A stretch of DNA of 64,000 nt from Acanthacorydalis orientalis (GCA_034766995.1 CM068318.1:632501-696500), one strand, 5' to 3'. Shown: positions 11,840 to 23,845, counted from the first letter of the stretch. Notes: generated by a model from the sequence alone, not told the origin. Translations and numbers: made by a program.

Positions 11840-13633
11840 GTAATGTATATAAAAAATATATGCGTGCATATAAAGAACTGAAGAAATATCGAAATTCCAA
11901 GAGAAAAATATGTCTCCTATGCATTGGATCAAAGCATTTTTTTCCAATAGTGATGTATAGACTCCGAACTTAGAGTCTCGACGTGAAGATAATTCACAAG
12001 ATACAGTTGGCACAAAAAAAGGGTACAAAGACGCTACGTAATACGGTTTATTTTAAAGGATGAACATGTAGAAAATAACAAATAGGAAAAAAAATCAGTC
12101 TACGAAACTGAACATGATGTGCTGGAACTATCGAGAATTTCAATTCGGAATTAAATCGACTTTATAATAGGTTTTGACGATGTTGTTCTTTTTTATTTAC
12201 ACGACAAGAAACAACAGTGTCCTTCGATAGTTGTTCTAAAGTGTTGCGGTCGACGAACATATCAAACAAAAAATCAATTAGAGATGAAATTAGAAAAATT
12301 TAGAAAAAAAGTTATCGGCAAATGTATTGTTTTTGAATGAGGTTTTTTAACTGCGATCAACTGTTGAATTTTCGAAATAATAATATCTTTCAGTTGATTC
12401 TTCATCATTGGCAAATTTTATAAAAAAAGATTTTCGATCCAACTGTTCCATAGCCGATCGTTAATAATTTTGATTCGTCAGTTATTCGACAGCCAGAGCG
12501 AAATTAAACGATTGGAGATTTCTTCAGTATTGAAATGTATTTCACTTTTCTGTAAACTATCATTTTCCGTAGAAATGGCACCGGATTAATTTACGCATCT
12601 CATATTAACTCGACTCCAATTGACATTGACCTGAAAATTCTATCGACACTCAAATAATTTTAATGACAGAATCGTGGAAAATGAAAAAAAAACACTGCTT
12701 GCTATTCAGATCGAACAAGATCGATACTATTGATGACATTTCTAAATTCGATTCTACACACATATAAAACGTTCGGATTCGATTCCGTTCTAAATAAGCC
12801 AGATCAACTAGCCGAAAACTATACAATTTACGAATTAATATTAAAACATTCCACTGGCAAAGGGGTGTTCCACTCGCGTTCGTTTCTAATAACTGTAATA
12901 AATATGGATGTCGCATCGCGATAACGCAGCTTTTCTCCGCCGAAATGATTCTTTAATGTATTCACATATTTCGACTATATAATTTTGTTATTTCGTATTT
13001 AGTATATGTGTCAAGTTATTGTTGTTTTCAAATATGATTAATAACTTAATTCTTGATGTCTTGTCGACTTCCGTGAATATTTAGAAAACGGATTTTAAGT
13101 CGGCAGACGCTCGAACAATACACGTTCTATTGTCTACATTAATTTTCATATTTTCATTCATACTTTATATACATGTGTGGGCGGTGTGTGTGCGTGTGTG
13201 CATAGTCTTGTTTTTAGACATTTTAATCAACTGGAAATCAGTATATATTCGTCGAAATCTGTTTTGGTTTACTTATTCTTTGTGAAATTAACGAGTCGTT
13301 TGAAAAAAGAATAAATATTAAACGGAAGAGATGATATTTATGATTGATTGATTAAAAAACAAGTACGCAGAATGACGAGACAAATAATGTGAGAAAGTGT
13401 TATGAAGTACACTTTAATTTATTAAATATGTGAATATTTATAGGATGATTGAAAATTCATCATCAGATAAAAATCGGCTTATCCATTATGTAATAATACT
13501 TTGTCTAATATTGATTTTGTTCGCTCTTTGAAAGATTTAATAGCATAACTATAATCGAACGTTCTTATATCCATGTACCCGTTCATACATAACTCTGTCG
13601 GACATCGTCCTTTTATGTTATATGTCTGGTTTC
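11834..13633. other. Non-coding stretch, nothing recognised
   Basis: AT-rich. The 88-codon minus-strand frame at 12650-12916 and the 64-codon plus frame over it are mutually exclusive shadows. A GT-rich patch occurs near 13176-13202. Confidence 0.55.
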
Positions 13634-13728
13634 CATTAGTGATTTCAGTACGATAGTTATCCTCAGGCAGATGTTGAAAACTCTTCTACATCTGCCTGAA
13701 GATGGCACTCGTTTCGAAGCTAGTAGTG
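13634..13728. repeat. Family B foldback repeat with strong central hairpin
   Basis: Two arms of about 41 nt, 13634-13674 and 13688-13728, are imperfect reverse complements around a 13-nt loop. The inner 14 bp, CCTCAGGCAGATGT against ACATCTGCCTGAAG, differ at one position. The right arm carries the family B words GAAGATGGCACTCG and TTTCGAA..TAGTAGTG. Confidence 0.7.
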
Positions 13729-13889
13729 ACGAACAGATATTTGGTTGATCAAAAAGCACAAAGGATCGACACAACAAAGATTTAATACTGCCTGACTATC
13801 ACTCATTATAAACATCACTGCGGATTTAAAATAATGAACTGAATTAATCCGAAATGTAATTTCGAAAATAAACTTCCAATCTCGACGCA

Positions 13890-14010
13890 AGCTACAGAAA
13901 AATCTGATTAAAAATTTCCAATAACTAATTAATGGTTGTTGCCTATGAGCATTTTGATGACGATTCCATCATTAACAGAGTGACACAGTACAGATAAATC
14001 TGATTTTTCT
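13890..14010 (-). repeat. Family A dispersed repeat, copy 3
   Basis: Carries the family arm 'CTGATTAAAAATTTCC...GGTTGTTGC' and then the core TTTTGATGACGATTCCATCAT, followed by the ACAGATAAATCTGATTTTT segment that also follows copy G at 44.7 kb. Minus orientation. Confidence 0.6.
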
Positions 14011-14504
14011 TATCTTAATTATTATTTATAGAAATATATTCAAATATAATTATTTGATAACATATTTTCATCATAACATTTTTAATTTCTATATACATTT
14101 TCAATTACTGTAGAAAATTATAAGGGACATATTTAATAAAAATCAACTCTTTATATCTTAATGTAAGTTTAATATGAATTAAGTATATTTTTAATTGTTG
14201 TTACGTTTTTACTGATTTTAACAACAACTATTAAATAAAATATTTTATACAGTCAGTATATTAATTGATTTTCTACAATCTGATTTCCAAAATAAGAGAA
14301 TATCTTTTATAAATAAATATTTTTCGAGTAAAAATAAGGAGTTTATTTATAGGAATTATTTTTTTTTACTAAAATTACAAAAGAAACTTTAATCAAAAGA
14401 ATCGTTCGATTAGAAAGAAATGTTTTATTTACATGCACAGTTGGCAAAGCCTGAAAACATTGATTTATGCGCTGTTATTTCTTATTCAAAAATATTTTTG
14501 ATAG
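14011..14504. other. AT-rich stretch, nothing recognised
   Basis: Very AT-rich sequence with short A and T runs. No gene, repeat arm or RNA was recognised. Confidence 0.55.
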
Positions 14505-14690
14505 GGACCTGTGCCTTTATCCCTCTCATATATATATATAATACTTTCATGTATTGATCCACTACTGGATAAACGTCCCTGTGTAAAATCCATATCCATT
14601 TTTGTCATCGGTCATTCTTTTTCATGTTATTCCTCCAAACAGTTTCATTCTTCCATCTCACATGTAATATTTTTTCGACAGATTAATATG
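14505..14690 (+). repeat. Decayed 'CCACTACTGGA' retroelement-type repeat
   Basis: The string GACCTGTGCC near 14507, then CCACTACTGGATAAACGTCC at 14559-14578, followed by CATTTTTGTC and a CATTCTTCCATCTC stretch. This resembles the widespread arthropod repeat that reads CCACTGCTGGACAAAGGCC and is often found at the ends of non-LTR retrotransposons. The match is from memory and by eye. A short (TA)n at 14527-14541 lies inside. Confidence 0.45.
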
Positions 14691-14713
14691 TTGTACATTT
14701 TTCTTATTCAATA

Positions 14714-14714
<1 letters not shown>

Positions 14715-14763
<49 letters not shown>
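14715..14763. repeat. (TA)n microsatellite, 49 bp
   Basis: An uninterrupted TA run just 3' of the CCACTACTGGA repeat. Confidence 0.97.
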
Positions 14764-14766
<3 letters not shown>

Positions 14767-15367
14767 CCTGTCTGGAATATTCGTGCAGTTTAAATGTATT
14801 AAATTTGGAACACAAGTATAAAAGCGTTAGAACACGATTCAAATCAAAGATATTTTTCAAATAAAAAATATCTTGCCTATTCCGTTTATCTATTTTATTT
14901 ACTTTATATTTAGCAATTCAATATAATAATACAGATTTTTTTATGTAAAAATTATTCACAATATAAATTTATCTTGTGTGTGCTTGCATATAAACGATTA
15001 CTTTATAAAATGTGTTTAATAACCCATTTAATTATCAGAATAATTACTAGTCAAAAATAGTGATATTCACCAAATTAAAATTATAATGTTTTTATGCCTG
15101 TAATTCCGTTGATAAATTGATCTGATAGTCTTACTCAGCTGTCTGTTCTGTTTTCAACCCAGGAATTTTTTTTTGCATTAATTTGAGAAGCGTTAGTCTT
15201 GAAACAATCTTATAGCCTTGAATGGTAGATGGCCGTACTTAGGAGTGAAAGACCCCGAAAATACCCTTGATCTTAATATTGTTTCCTGTCTCTGTATTAG
15301 TTGTAGATCCTCTCAAACCGTGGAATATCTGTGAAAAGTGTTTCTCTAGATATTTTCGTAACTTGGC

Positions 15368-15530
15368 GTTCTGAAGATGATGGAACTTTTATTGAATTGC
15401 GTATAAGCAAACATCAAAAACGATTAATAATGATTTATTGAACATTTTCTATCGGAATGTTTTTTTTTTGGTTCGAGGAGTGAAAAAGAATTCATTTGTG
15501 AATTCAGCCAGTGTCAGAACTGAACTGTCT
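15368..15530 (+). repeat. Family A dispersed repeat, copy 4 (core plus tail)
   Basis: In plus orientation it reads TTCTGAAGATGATGGAAC, GCGTATAAGCAAACATC, GATTAATAATGATTTATTGA and then the tail GAATTCATTTGTGAATTCAG followed by CCAGTGTCAGAACTG. It is one of two copies, with the one at 30.5 kb, where core and tail stand in one unit of about 160 bp. Confidence 0.65.
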
Positions 15531-16184
15531 GATTACATACTCAACTAATATATTAATAAAATAAAATGTAGAAATGTGTAAATGTTTTAGTTGGAATCTG
15601 TTTCGGGATAATAACGAAATACTTGTGTTATAACAAAATTAAAAATATGTTAAAAACGTACAAATATTTTAAACATCCGTATAATTAAACCGAAAATAAA
15701 CAAGCAAACAAACATATATTTAAACACATGACCGCAAAGCAATTGGATAATTTTTTTAAAAAAAAACAACGACGACGACGGTCAGAATTTAACAACTAAT
15801 TGAAATTAACACAAAAAAAAGTAAATATATATATATATCCTCGCAGCAAAAGTATCGAATCAGCGCATCGCTTATGTTATGTCAAATGACACTGAACTGA
15901 TTGAAAATTAATTTGCATTTAATTGAAAATTCTGCAGGCATACTTGCAAACATCGGCATATTCGCCACAAACGTTCCGAACAAGCAAACGTGTATGGTAA
16001 ATATAGGAAATAACGTAATTGTGAATATGCGCCGTGCTAATTATACGGATTTAGTCGTAAATGTGAAAATTTCATTGAGTACATGTGATGTGTGTTTACC
16101 CGATTCGGATTCACGAATAAGATCACGTTTTAATCTTGTTTCCATTTTGAATGTTTCATATTCACACACATGCATGCATGTGTG
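15531..16184. other. Non-coding stretch
   Basis: AT-rich, with a T7A9 junction at 15751-15766, a short GAC trinucleotide run at about 15767-15781 and a short (TA)n near 15824-15838. The 122-codon plus ORF at 15901-16269 ends inside the next microsatellite (YIYIY) and is not called. Confidence 0.55.
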
Positions 16185-16194
16185 TATATATATA

Positions 16195-16247
<53 letters not shown>

Positions 16248-16248
16248 T
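16185..16248. repeat. (TA)n microsatellite, 64 bp, slightly imperfect
   Basis: A TA run with two phase breaks, preceded by an ACACATGCATGCATGTG palindrome-like patch. Confidence 0.95.
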
Positions 16249-17011
16249 CCAGGGATGTTTCGGGGTTGAGGCTTAAACATTCATTCTGCCTTACACTGTT
16301 TGCATATTTTGTTATTTTTTTTAATAATTCGATACAAGTGTCGTTTATTCATCCAGAAGGCTCTGAACTTTAAGCTGCCAATTAAAAAGCAAATATCATT
16401 ATTGCTTTCAACTTGTTTGCAATAATAAGTAGGTTACTGATGAGTTCCTTGTTTACGTTTTTTTTTCTATAAGTTAAATTCCCTGTACATATCTAGCATC
16501 TATTACATTGTTCCTTCTTCATTCAAATTGCACAGTGTACAATTTTTCGCTCGATATTTATCGTGCAGACATTTCCATTTATATTGAATATTTTTATTTT
16601 TCATTACGGAGTCTGAATTCAGATATAGTTTTTGTAAATTTAATTGGTAAATTATGTATAGTAAATACTATACAATAATGAGGTTTGTTGACTAATTGAA
16701 TACTTTGCTGGTTTTGTAGGTAGGAGTTATTGACTGCCTTGAATTGTTGGTTTCTCTTTTTACATTGTTCTTATTTTGATACCAATTCATCTCGACTTTA
16801 TATAACAATTCTAATATTCGTCGAGAAATTACTCTTGCCAATCGATTGTAGTAAACGGTTTTCGCTTATTTGCGGTAAAAGAATGTTTTGAACTTTGTCT
16901 AGTTATACTTTTCATTGTATTTGGTATTCAACTCTGTCAGTTTGTGTTAAACTTTCAAACATTTCTGTACAAAGATTTTCAGTCACGAGTGTTAAGTTTA
17001 TGCAATAGTTT
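16249..17011. other. Non-coding stretch, possible decayed element
   Basis: The minus strand of about 16640-16910 stays open with only two internal stops and reads as lysine- and glutamine-rich sequence, but I could not match it to any family. No other feature seen. Confidence 0.35.

Positions 17012-17066
<55 letters not shown>
17012..17066. repeat. Compound (CA)n(TA)n microsatellite, 55 bp
   Basis: A short CA run passes into a long TA run. Confidence 0.97.
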
Positions 17067-17069
<3 letters not shown>

Positions 17070-17710
17070 CTTTACAACTCAGCCGAAAACTAGAATAGAT
17101 TCATATTAAAACCTATATCATTTTTATCGACATCCACCTCCGAGCTCTCTGTCTTTCTTTCTCTATTTTTCCTCGAAGAAAATGTTTAAAGACGACAATG
17201 TTCCCGGAGATTTTAAAACCGAATATGACGACGAGCTGTCACATTATTAGTTTGGCATAAAACGTGTTGCGTTTCGTCACAGACGCGTGCACGTGCGCCA
17301 TCGATCATGATTTCACGCCCGCCATTATAACAAATTTAGCTCGTATAGCTTAAGTGTCAAAAGTACGTTATATGCATGATTTATTAATTGGAAGATTGAT
17401 ATTTCAACGGCGATAATACGTGCCCATTCGCGCCGATGCGATTCGATTGGATTGAATCTTTCTTGTGCGTGCGACAGACGATGATGACGGGCCGTTCCTG
17501 TTTGTACAGTCACTGAGATGCACCTGCTCACATCTACTCGCTGTAATCATTATCGAATAGCTTAGTTCGTGACAAATAAGACATGTGAAACAGAGAAAAC
17601 AGCATTTCTGCAATGTAATCTCTTCAGAGCGCCGCAAATTTTACATTTTTTTTACATCTATTTCATGGAAGAACAGAAATGTAACAAAATAATTGACGTT
17701 ATTATTCCCT

Positions 17711-17830
17711 GTTTTCGTTTCTCTATTACCGGTTTCATCTGCCAACCTATTCAGATGTGTACTGAATTCAAAACGGATAATATAAAGATGTTAGGAGGCG
17801 GAACCGGTAATAGAAAAACAAATAATAGTG
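17711..17830. repeat. Family B foldback repeat with ACCGGT arms
   Basis: TCTATTACCGGTT at 17722-17734 is perfectly inverted as AACCGGTAATAGA at 17802-17814. The outer flanks also pair: 'TGTTTTCGTTTC' against 'TTATTTGTTTTT'. The ACCGGTT word and its flank match family B copies at 36.8, 47.9 and 50.0 kb. It lies inside a 94-codon plus-strand ORF at 17569-17853, which is therefore probably repeat-derived and not a gene. Confidence 0.6.
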
Positions 17831-18191
17831 AGCTCGAAGCAAAAGAACAATAACTTCAAATCAAGGTACATATAAAATCGAACAAATTACAAAAAATAGT
17901 TGCCACGGTAATCGCTCATGAAAATACTGTGTGGTTCGTTTGTCTGTGCGTTGTGTAAGGACTCCTATCTATATTAATATCAAAGAACGCATCTTCTGTC
18001 CTTACAAAATAATCAGATATAATCAATCTGTCATCATTGACAGCAAGGGTAAATGTAAATAGATGTAAAGGGTATTAATCAAAAATATACCTGAACACTA
18101 CCAATATATATTAGTCTTGTTTCATTCCAATCGAGTGGTATTCGTATTTGTTGTCTCTGTTTTGATTACAAGACAAATAAAACACTCATAG

Positions 18192-18245
18192 TCCAGTTTT
18201 GACACTGTGGCTAAACTCACTTTAACAAATGATTTCTTTTTCATC
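18192..18245 (-). repeat. Family A tail fragment
   Basis: CAGTTTTGACACTGTGGCTA and then AACTCACTTTAACAAATG is the reverse complement of the family A tail seen at 15.5 and 30.6 kb. The corresponding core lies about 250 bp downstream. Confidence 0.55.
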
Positions 18246-18495
18246 CCGCAGCGCGAAATTAAATTAAACTTTTCACAGCAAACCGTTGAATATCGAAACG
18301 TTAATTTTGTATCGAATTTACAGCGTGCTTAATTTTGAAAATTGTTCTTAAGTTATCATTTCAATATTATTTGCTTGATCAATGAGTCATAATTCTGAAA
18401 TCTCTTAAGACTGTAGCACTTTTATATTTCATCAGAAGATTGTGGATCTACATTACCATGAATTAATTTGAATTTATCCACAGACCGCCAACAAA

Positions 18496-18603
18496 TTTCT
18501 GATCAAAAATATACAATAACTCATCGTTGATGATGTTTGATTGTTGATTATGTGCATTTCGATGGCGATGCAATCATGGCGATAGGGTACAGAAAAAACT
18601 TAC
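18496..18603 (-). repeat. Family A dispersed repeat, copy 5
   Basis: Reads TTTCTGATCAAAAATATACA, then a TGATTGTTGATTATGTGCAT arm and TTTCGATGGCGATGCAATCA, ending in GTACAGAAAAAAC. Together these cover the whole family A core in minus orientation. Confidence 0.65.
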
Positions 18604-18960
18604 GAAACTACGAGTCCAACATTCTCCTGGATCGAGACCCTCTCTCTTCCTGTCGATCCACTCCGTGCGTCGTGCCGCCGTAATGTTTACTCGGATTGAT
18701 TATATGTACCGTGAAGTTTCGTGATACATCAGATACGCTTTTTGAAGATAACTAGTTGTGAAATTATAGGGTCGCGCTGTATCGCCTCGCCCTCGCCACG
18801 ATTTTCCGACGAAACGGAATGTGTTATTAACGACACGGAAAAAATTCGTCGAATCGCACACACACACACGCGCGCGCGCGCACGCACACACACAACACGC
18901 GCGTTCCCATTATCAAGTATCCGCCGATGCGACCCGGGCGAGAAGTTGCTTTGCTAATTG
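18604..18960. promoter_or_regulatory. GC-rich block, candidate regulatory element
   Basis: GC and CpG content rise between two AT-rich stretches, with a CA/CG alternating tract inside. Short ORFs of 63 and 78 codons on opposite strands are shadows of this composition. No promoter motif was recognised. Confidence 0.22.
18855..18894. repeat. CA/CG alternating tract, Z-DNA-prone
   Basis: Forty nucleotides of unbroken purine-pyrimidine alternation, with a (CG)n core between (CA)n flanks. Such tracts favour left-handed Z-DNA under negative supercoiling. Confidence 0.95.
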
Positions 18961-19241
18961 TCAACATCAATCATTCATATGAATGAGCCGGAGTTCTCGT
19001 AGTGTCGAAATTGTTATCGAGTCTAATTGAAAATTCGATTTAACAAATGAGGTAATTTGTTATACGTGACTTAATATGTCTTCGTTTTCACGTGATTCGT
19101 CTCATCGGACAAGTTTAATTCATAAACACGCACAAACTGCCGGCGCGCACGTACTTTAGTCATTTGTCTAGTGATAACGATAGGATTTCGCCGGGGTATC
19201 TTCTTTTATAATGATGAAGTTTTAATGAAGTCAATTTAAAT

Positions 19242-19260
19242 TATATATATATATATATAT
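19242..19260. repeat. (TA)n microsatellite, 19 bp
   Basis: A short uninterrupted TA run. Confidence 0.9.
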
Positions 19261-19589
19261 GTATTAAAACTGATAACTTTAATCAGACCCGACAATCAGT
19301 TCTCTATTAAATTCTACACAAAATGTTAAACATAGCTAGTGCGGTCTACATTTCGTCCTTTCTGATGTATTCGATTCTAAAGGTTTCGGAATTTTAACCA
19401 GCATTATACTAAACATATATCTGATTAATGTAAATGGGTATTATTGTCGAGTGATATTCAGAAGTGGCAACAATCAGAGTGACTGCACGTCGAGTTGTTT
19501 CGAAAACGAACAAGTGAGTATAAGTCGGTGGTTAAATTTCTCACAAAATTAGCAATGAATGATCGGTCGGAGAGAAATAGAATGAAATT

Positions 19590-19730
19590 CGAGAATTTTG
19601 AATGATTTGCATGCATTTAGACGACGATACTATCCTTATTAAAATAGGGCACAGAAACCAATTTGGTTTGAAGTAGATGACATAATTTTTTTGTTTAGTT
19701 TATCTGTGAAAGTGAATTTAGCAGCTATGG
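19590..19730. repeat. Family A dispersed repeat, copy 6 (inverted halves)
   Basis: A minus-oriented core, CATTTAGACGACGATACTATCC, lies at 19614-19635 (diverged). A plus-oriented tail, CTGTGAAAGTGAATTTAGCA, follows at about 19704-19723. Core and tail have opposite orientation, so the copy is rearranged or palindromic. Confidence 0.5.
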
Positions 19731-21452
19731 AGAAAATAAAATTATATTAACTTTAAAATTAACGAAATTGCAAAAAATACGGTGCTTATTTGGTATTTAA
19801 AGTATTTTAAAAATAAATCAACAGCCTGATCTGATCCTTACATTTTTTGCAATTATTGATTATTGTCTGCCCCCAATTTTGACACGACAAACATTTGTAT
19901 TGTTTGTGATGTTAATTACACAGCGAAACTTTATATTGACAGTCTTGTTTGATCATTCTTCCAGTTAATATTTTAAATAACAATTAAATAAATATCAATA
20001 ACAAATATATTTATTTTCATTTATATTTCTTTAACGAATATTTTTTCTTGTTTCAGGTAAGAAATACTCAATTCTGACTGATATCTAAATAAGAAGGTAA
20101 CGTAATAAAAAATAAATAAAATTATTTTTTTAATAACTGTCACATTTTTATAGATAGATATTTTATTGATTGGAAAGTAAAATCTATAAATCATTTTACG
20201 ATGACAAAAATTCGTGTTCGTTTTAATTATTTAAACTTAAAGTTTGGTATGAACAGAATAAAAGAGATAATAACAGACTAATATTTGCACCCATCGAGTA
20301 ATTGAATTTTAGTTTCTAGGAAAATTGTATACTGTAGGCTTCAAAATGAAATTAGGGATTTATTAAAAAAATACAGACATGTATTTTTTCTTATAGAAAA
20401 CATAATCAATACATATGAAATTTTGTATGCGAGTTCGTCAAAGTAAATAAATAAATACGACAATACTTATAAATGTATTTATATATATATATAAAAAAAA
20501 TCTTCCAATTACCCACCCGGTAAGATTTCCGACGTAATTGCGCGAATATTAATTTATGTTTAAATATTTTAATAATTTCACAACGTACGAGCACGACGTT
20601 TTGTTTAAGAATTCCCTTAAAATTTATTAAAGGCACGCGAGAGTGGGAGATCTCCGGGGATGTGTTTCTGAAATGTCAAAGACTTTTTAATAAAGAGAAA
20701 ATTGCTTTTGAAAGATTAGAAGACATTTTTATAATAGGTGACATTTTAATATATTTTTCTCTCGACGCACAAGTTCACAATTGATTTCATATTTATAATT
20801 AAAAAGGAACGACACGCACACGGAACAAAGGCGGATGTGTATTTTTTGTTTGATGATGGAAGAATCACAGTTTTCGTACATGCATGCGCGTTAAAGAAAA
20901 GTAAACGCGTCCGTGCGTCGTTACTACGGATTGAAATGTTATTGAAACATTTTTCTTCATAATGAATAATTATCATCGATTTTTCTCTGTTTTCTTTATA
21001 TATATATATATACACACATATATTCAGCGTGCATGTGTTTGTGTTTTCTCTGAACTGAAATTACATTCAATGTCCGTGCTAGTAAATGTCTTTTCTGACT
21101 TTGATTTATCAAAGCATTTCAAATCTAATCTAGATTTTGTTAATACAAGCGATGCTTTTACAACAATTGAACGGTATATGATAAAAAAAGCATTGTTTCA
21201 TTCGTATCAATGACAATAAATGGTCTCGACGCAACCGTTCTTTAGAGAATAAAATGCTATTTAACAAAGCAGTATATCTTATTAGTCGACGGCTGATCCT
21301 GATAGTCGACAGCAGTGTCTGATGGTCTGAAAGTTCAGAAAACAATCATCGAGAGGACTAACAATAAACAATGTTAGCAAATCATTTTATATACATTACA
21401 TTGTAGTCATCCGTCGAGCATTAATAAAAGCAACAACAACAAAAAAATAAAT
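19731..21452. other. Non-coding stretch, nothing recognised
   Basis: AT-rich, with short (TA)n tracts near 20478-20493 and 20999-21014. Several 60-90 codon frames occur on both strands, none recognisable. Confidence 0.5.
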
Positions 21453-21488
21453 ACATATATACACACACACATACACACACACACACAA
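21453..21488. repeat. (CA)n microsatellite with TA start, 36 bp
   Basis: A short TATA lead into CA repeats with one CATA interruption. Confidence 0.93.
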
Positions 21489-21531
21489 CGGATTATACAA
21501 AAGAATAAATTGCAAACAGTGTACAGCACAG

Positions 21532-21822
21532 TTGATATTTATGATTCTCGCAAGTAATCAATATATCAACGATTCGAATTACAACGGACTGAAGAACGAG
21601 AATCTGTCTAAGAGGACACGAGACGGAGAGAACGAGAACGTCGAAGAATTAATGTTTGAACACGCGGACACCGATGTTTGTTTCAATCATTTTTCGTCGA
21701 ACAATAATGGAATCTTGTATGAACAACTGTCCGTCGAGAATTGTTGTCGAACGGTGGGCGCGGCGTGTAACGGCGACGGCCGCACGAACGGGCGCAGAGA
21801 AGCGGCCGAAGAACTGATATAA
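21532..21822 (+). CDS. Possible small ORF of 96 codons, unrecognised
   Basis: I do not recognise a family. The frame runs from ATG at 21532 to TAA at 21822. From about residue 13 it becomes rich in Asn, Glu, Asp and Arg, with five cysteines (a CC pair near residue 76) and an acidic C terminus ending EAAEELI. Codons such as GAG, AAC, CTG, GTC and GAC predominate in this part, unlike the A/T-ending codons of chance frames nearby, so it is one of the more protein-like frames in the window. The first 12 residues (MIFMILASNQYI) are AT-rich and could be intronic lead-in, with coding starting later. There is no signal peptide, membrane segment or known motif, and no clear splice acceptor with a polypyrimidine tract upstream. 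It may equally be a GC-rich non-coding element. Confidence 0.22.
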   Translation: MIFMILASNQYINDSNYNGLKNENLSKRTRDGENENVEELMFEHADTDVCFNHFSSNNNGILYEQLSVENCCRTVGAACNGDGRTNGRREAAEELI

Positions 21823-22045
21823 GCGAGCTTTATTTCGTTTTATATAACACACGCGGAGCACGTTGTAATAGACACGTGGCGGTGAGGAGGATCGGCGGAT
21901 TCGTTAAACAATGATTTGGCACCGGAATTGCACAATGGTACGAATACGTGCCGGACGAGCTTTAGTTCACCGACAAGATTATATCAGTAGCGGCTATATT
22001 AAGGGACAGAGAATATTCGATATGTGACACACATAAATATTTCGG
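21823..22045. promoter_or_regulatory. CpG-rich block downstream of the 96-codon ORF
   Basis: GC-rich, CpG-containing sequence continues from the ORF to about 21970 and then returns to AT-rich sequence. Composition only. Confidence 0.2.
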
Positions 22046-22069
22046 CACACACACACACACACACACACA
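22046..22069. repeat. (CA)n microsatellite, 24 bp
   Basis: An uninterrupted CA run. Confidence 0.95.
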
Positions 22070-23635
22070 AATTTCAAACGTCCTGTGCGAATTCTAATGA
22101 ATGGATTTACAGTCGTGTAATTGCGACAACACTGATTGCAATACAAATATTATATATTACACAAAAAAGTATATTGGTACACAAACTATTAATCAAGTGT
22201 TAAATTAGTATGTTTTGAGTATAGTAATTATTGAAAATAACTCTGGATAAATTTTATTTAAATTTCAGAGGGTAGCAAATGTTTAAATAATAGCAGAAAC
22301 GATTGATGAAATATATAGAGGAGAAATTCTATACCAAAATTGTAACATGTCAATTTTGACTTGTACTGAATCTAAATTAAGCTTCTTATCTGAATTTATA
22401 GCAGTTATCATTCAATATTATTCACTACAATCAGACGAAACTGTAAACGAGATAAATATTATTAACAATATTTAATTAAGAATGAACAATTAAGCTTCAA
22501 ATATCTCTTACAACGTTGTATTATATTTTCTATTTCTATATTTCGTTTCAGTTTCACAAAATTATCAGACAATTAAATATAGAGACTATTTATCATATTC
22601 ATCGAATACATCATGGACTAAAACTCCTGTTTTCAAATATATGAACCGCTTTTTTTTTAATTTAGAAAATGTATATAAAGGAAATACCTTTCAAAGATAT
22701 AATAGAAAAATTCATCGCATGTAAATTTAGATTTAAAAAAAAAAACTGATTCCTCTTTAAACTTTTGGAAAGTAAACATATAGTCTGGCGGATACTATTT
22801 GAATCATTGAAATGCGAAAATAGAAACAAGTAACTCTTAATATGAAAAAGAACGACATTTGAAAACAGAACAAAAATAAGATTATTTCTTTTGAAATGTA
22901 AATTATAAGACAGTTTATTTTTATTTCGGACAGAGTGATGGATTATTAATTATTTGATAACAGTTTCTGTTTATGGGACTCGAAAGTTGCGATAGCAAAT
23001 GGAGGGTTAATTGGACATGTTTCTGTGAACTAATAGAGTTTTAAATCAGTATCGGATATCGATTATTTCACACACAAGAATCTCACACAAGTAAAAATAT
23101 ATTTTATAAATTAAAAGGAAAACAAATTTAATTTTTGTATCTCTGTATTTGTGATTTAAAAATAAAGAGATTTCTATAGAAATACGTATTACTACACTGA
23201 ATCGTGACTGAAATTTATCTATAAAATCTTTTTAAATATTTAAAAACGTTTCACATGCTAAATGTTATCGAAGCAGGTGCTGTTTTTCCTGATATATTCA
23301 TTTGAAATTAAAAACATGTCAGTATTCTATAAAATTGTTTCTGAATTTCAGAGAACAGAAATCAGTGTCGTAAATTTACCACGAATGATATATAGGTTTA
23401 AAATATTTAATCCTTTTAATGATAACATATTTATAAGGAAATTATAATATTATAAAACATACAAAATTCTTTGAAGAGTCAGTAAAACAAGGTTTTTTAT
23501 ATATAAAAATCCGATAATATCTCGCAACCAAAGAGATATAGATAAACTTCTGCGTAGCCTTCTTGAAGCCTTCGAACCCAGTGTTTTAATGTTTTGTATA
23601 TTTATTTCTGTACTTTAACGTTTTGAAGTATACAG
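22070..23635. other. AT-rich stretch, nothing recognised
   Basis: Very AT-rich sequence with an A11 run near 22735. The 61-codon frame at 23262-23447 has no recognisable feature. Confidence 0.55.
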
Positions 23636-23845
23636 TAGCGCCATTGAAATGCGCACGAGCGAGGGTCAAAATGACAAATAATTATTTATTGAATGTTTTT
23701 GACGAGGACCAGTTACGGCTTTTGAGATAGTGAAAAATTCGTTTTCGAAAATGACTTCTAGATTTCCATTCAGAAAACACTGTCATACCGAGGATGACCA
23801 TTTTTCTTAAACAAATAATCAATCATTTAAAATTTAACAGCGACC
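23636..23845 (+). repeat. Family A, two units in tandem
   Basis: Unit one: GCGCCATTGAAATGCGCACG, then ATAATTATTTATTGAATGTT and the tail GTGAAAAATTCGTTTTCGAA, ending CACTGTCATACCG at about 23792. Unit two begins at once: GAGGATGACCATTTTTCTTA and AAACAAATAATCAATCATTT. This is the clearest case of head-to-tail family A units. Confidence 0.5.

Noticed and set aside
23545..23590. tRNA-like B-box word (TTCGAACCC) near 23569
   Set aside because: No matching A box, acceptor stem or anticodon arm could be assembled around it on either strand.
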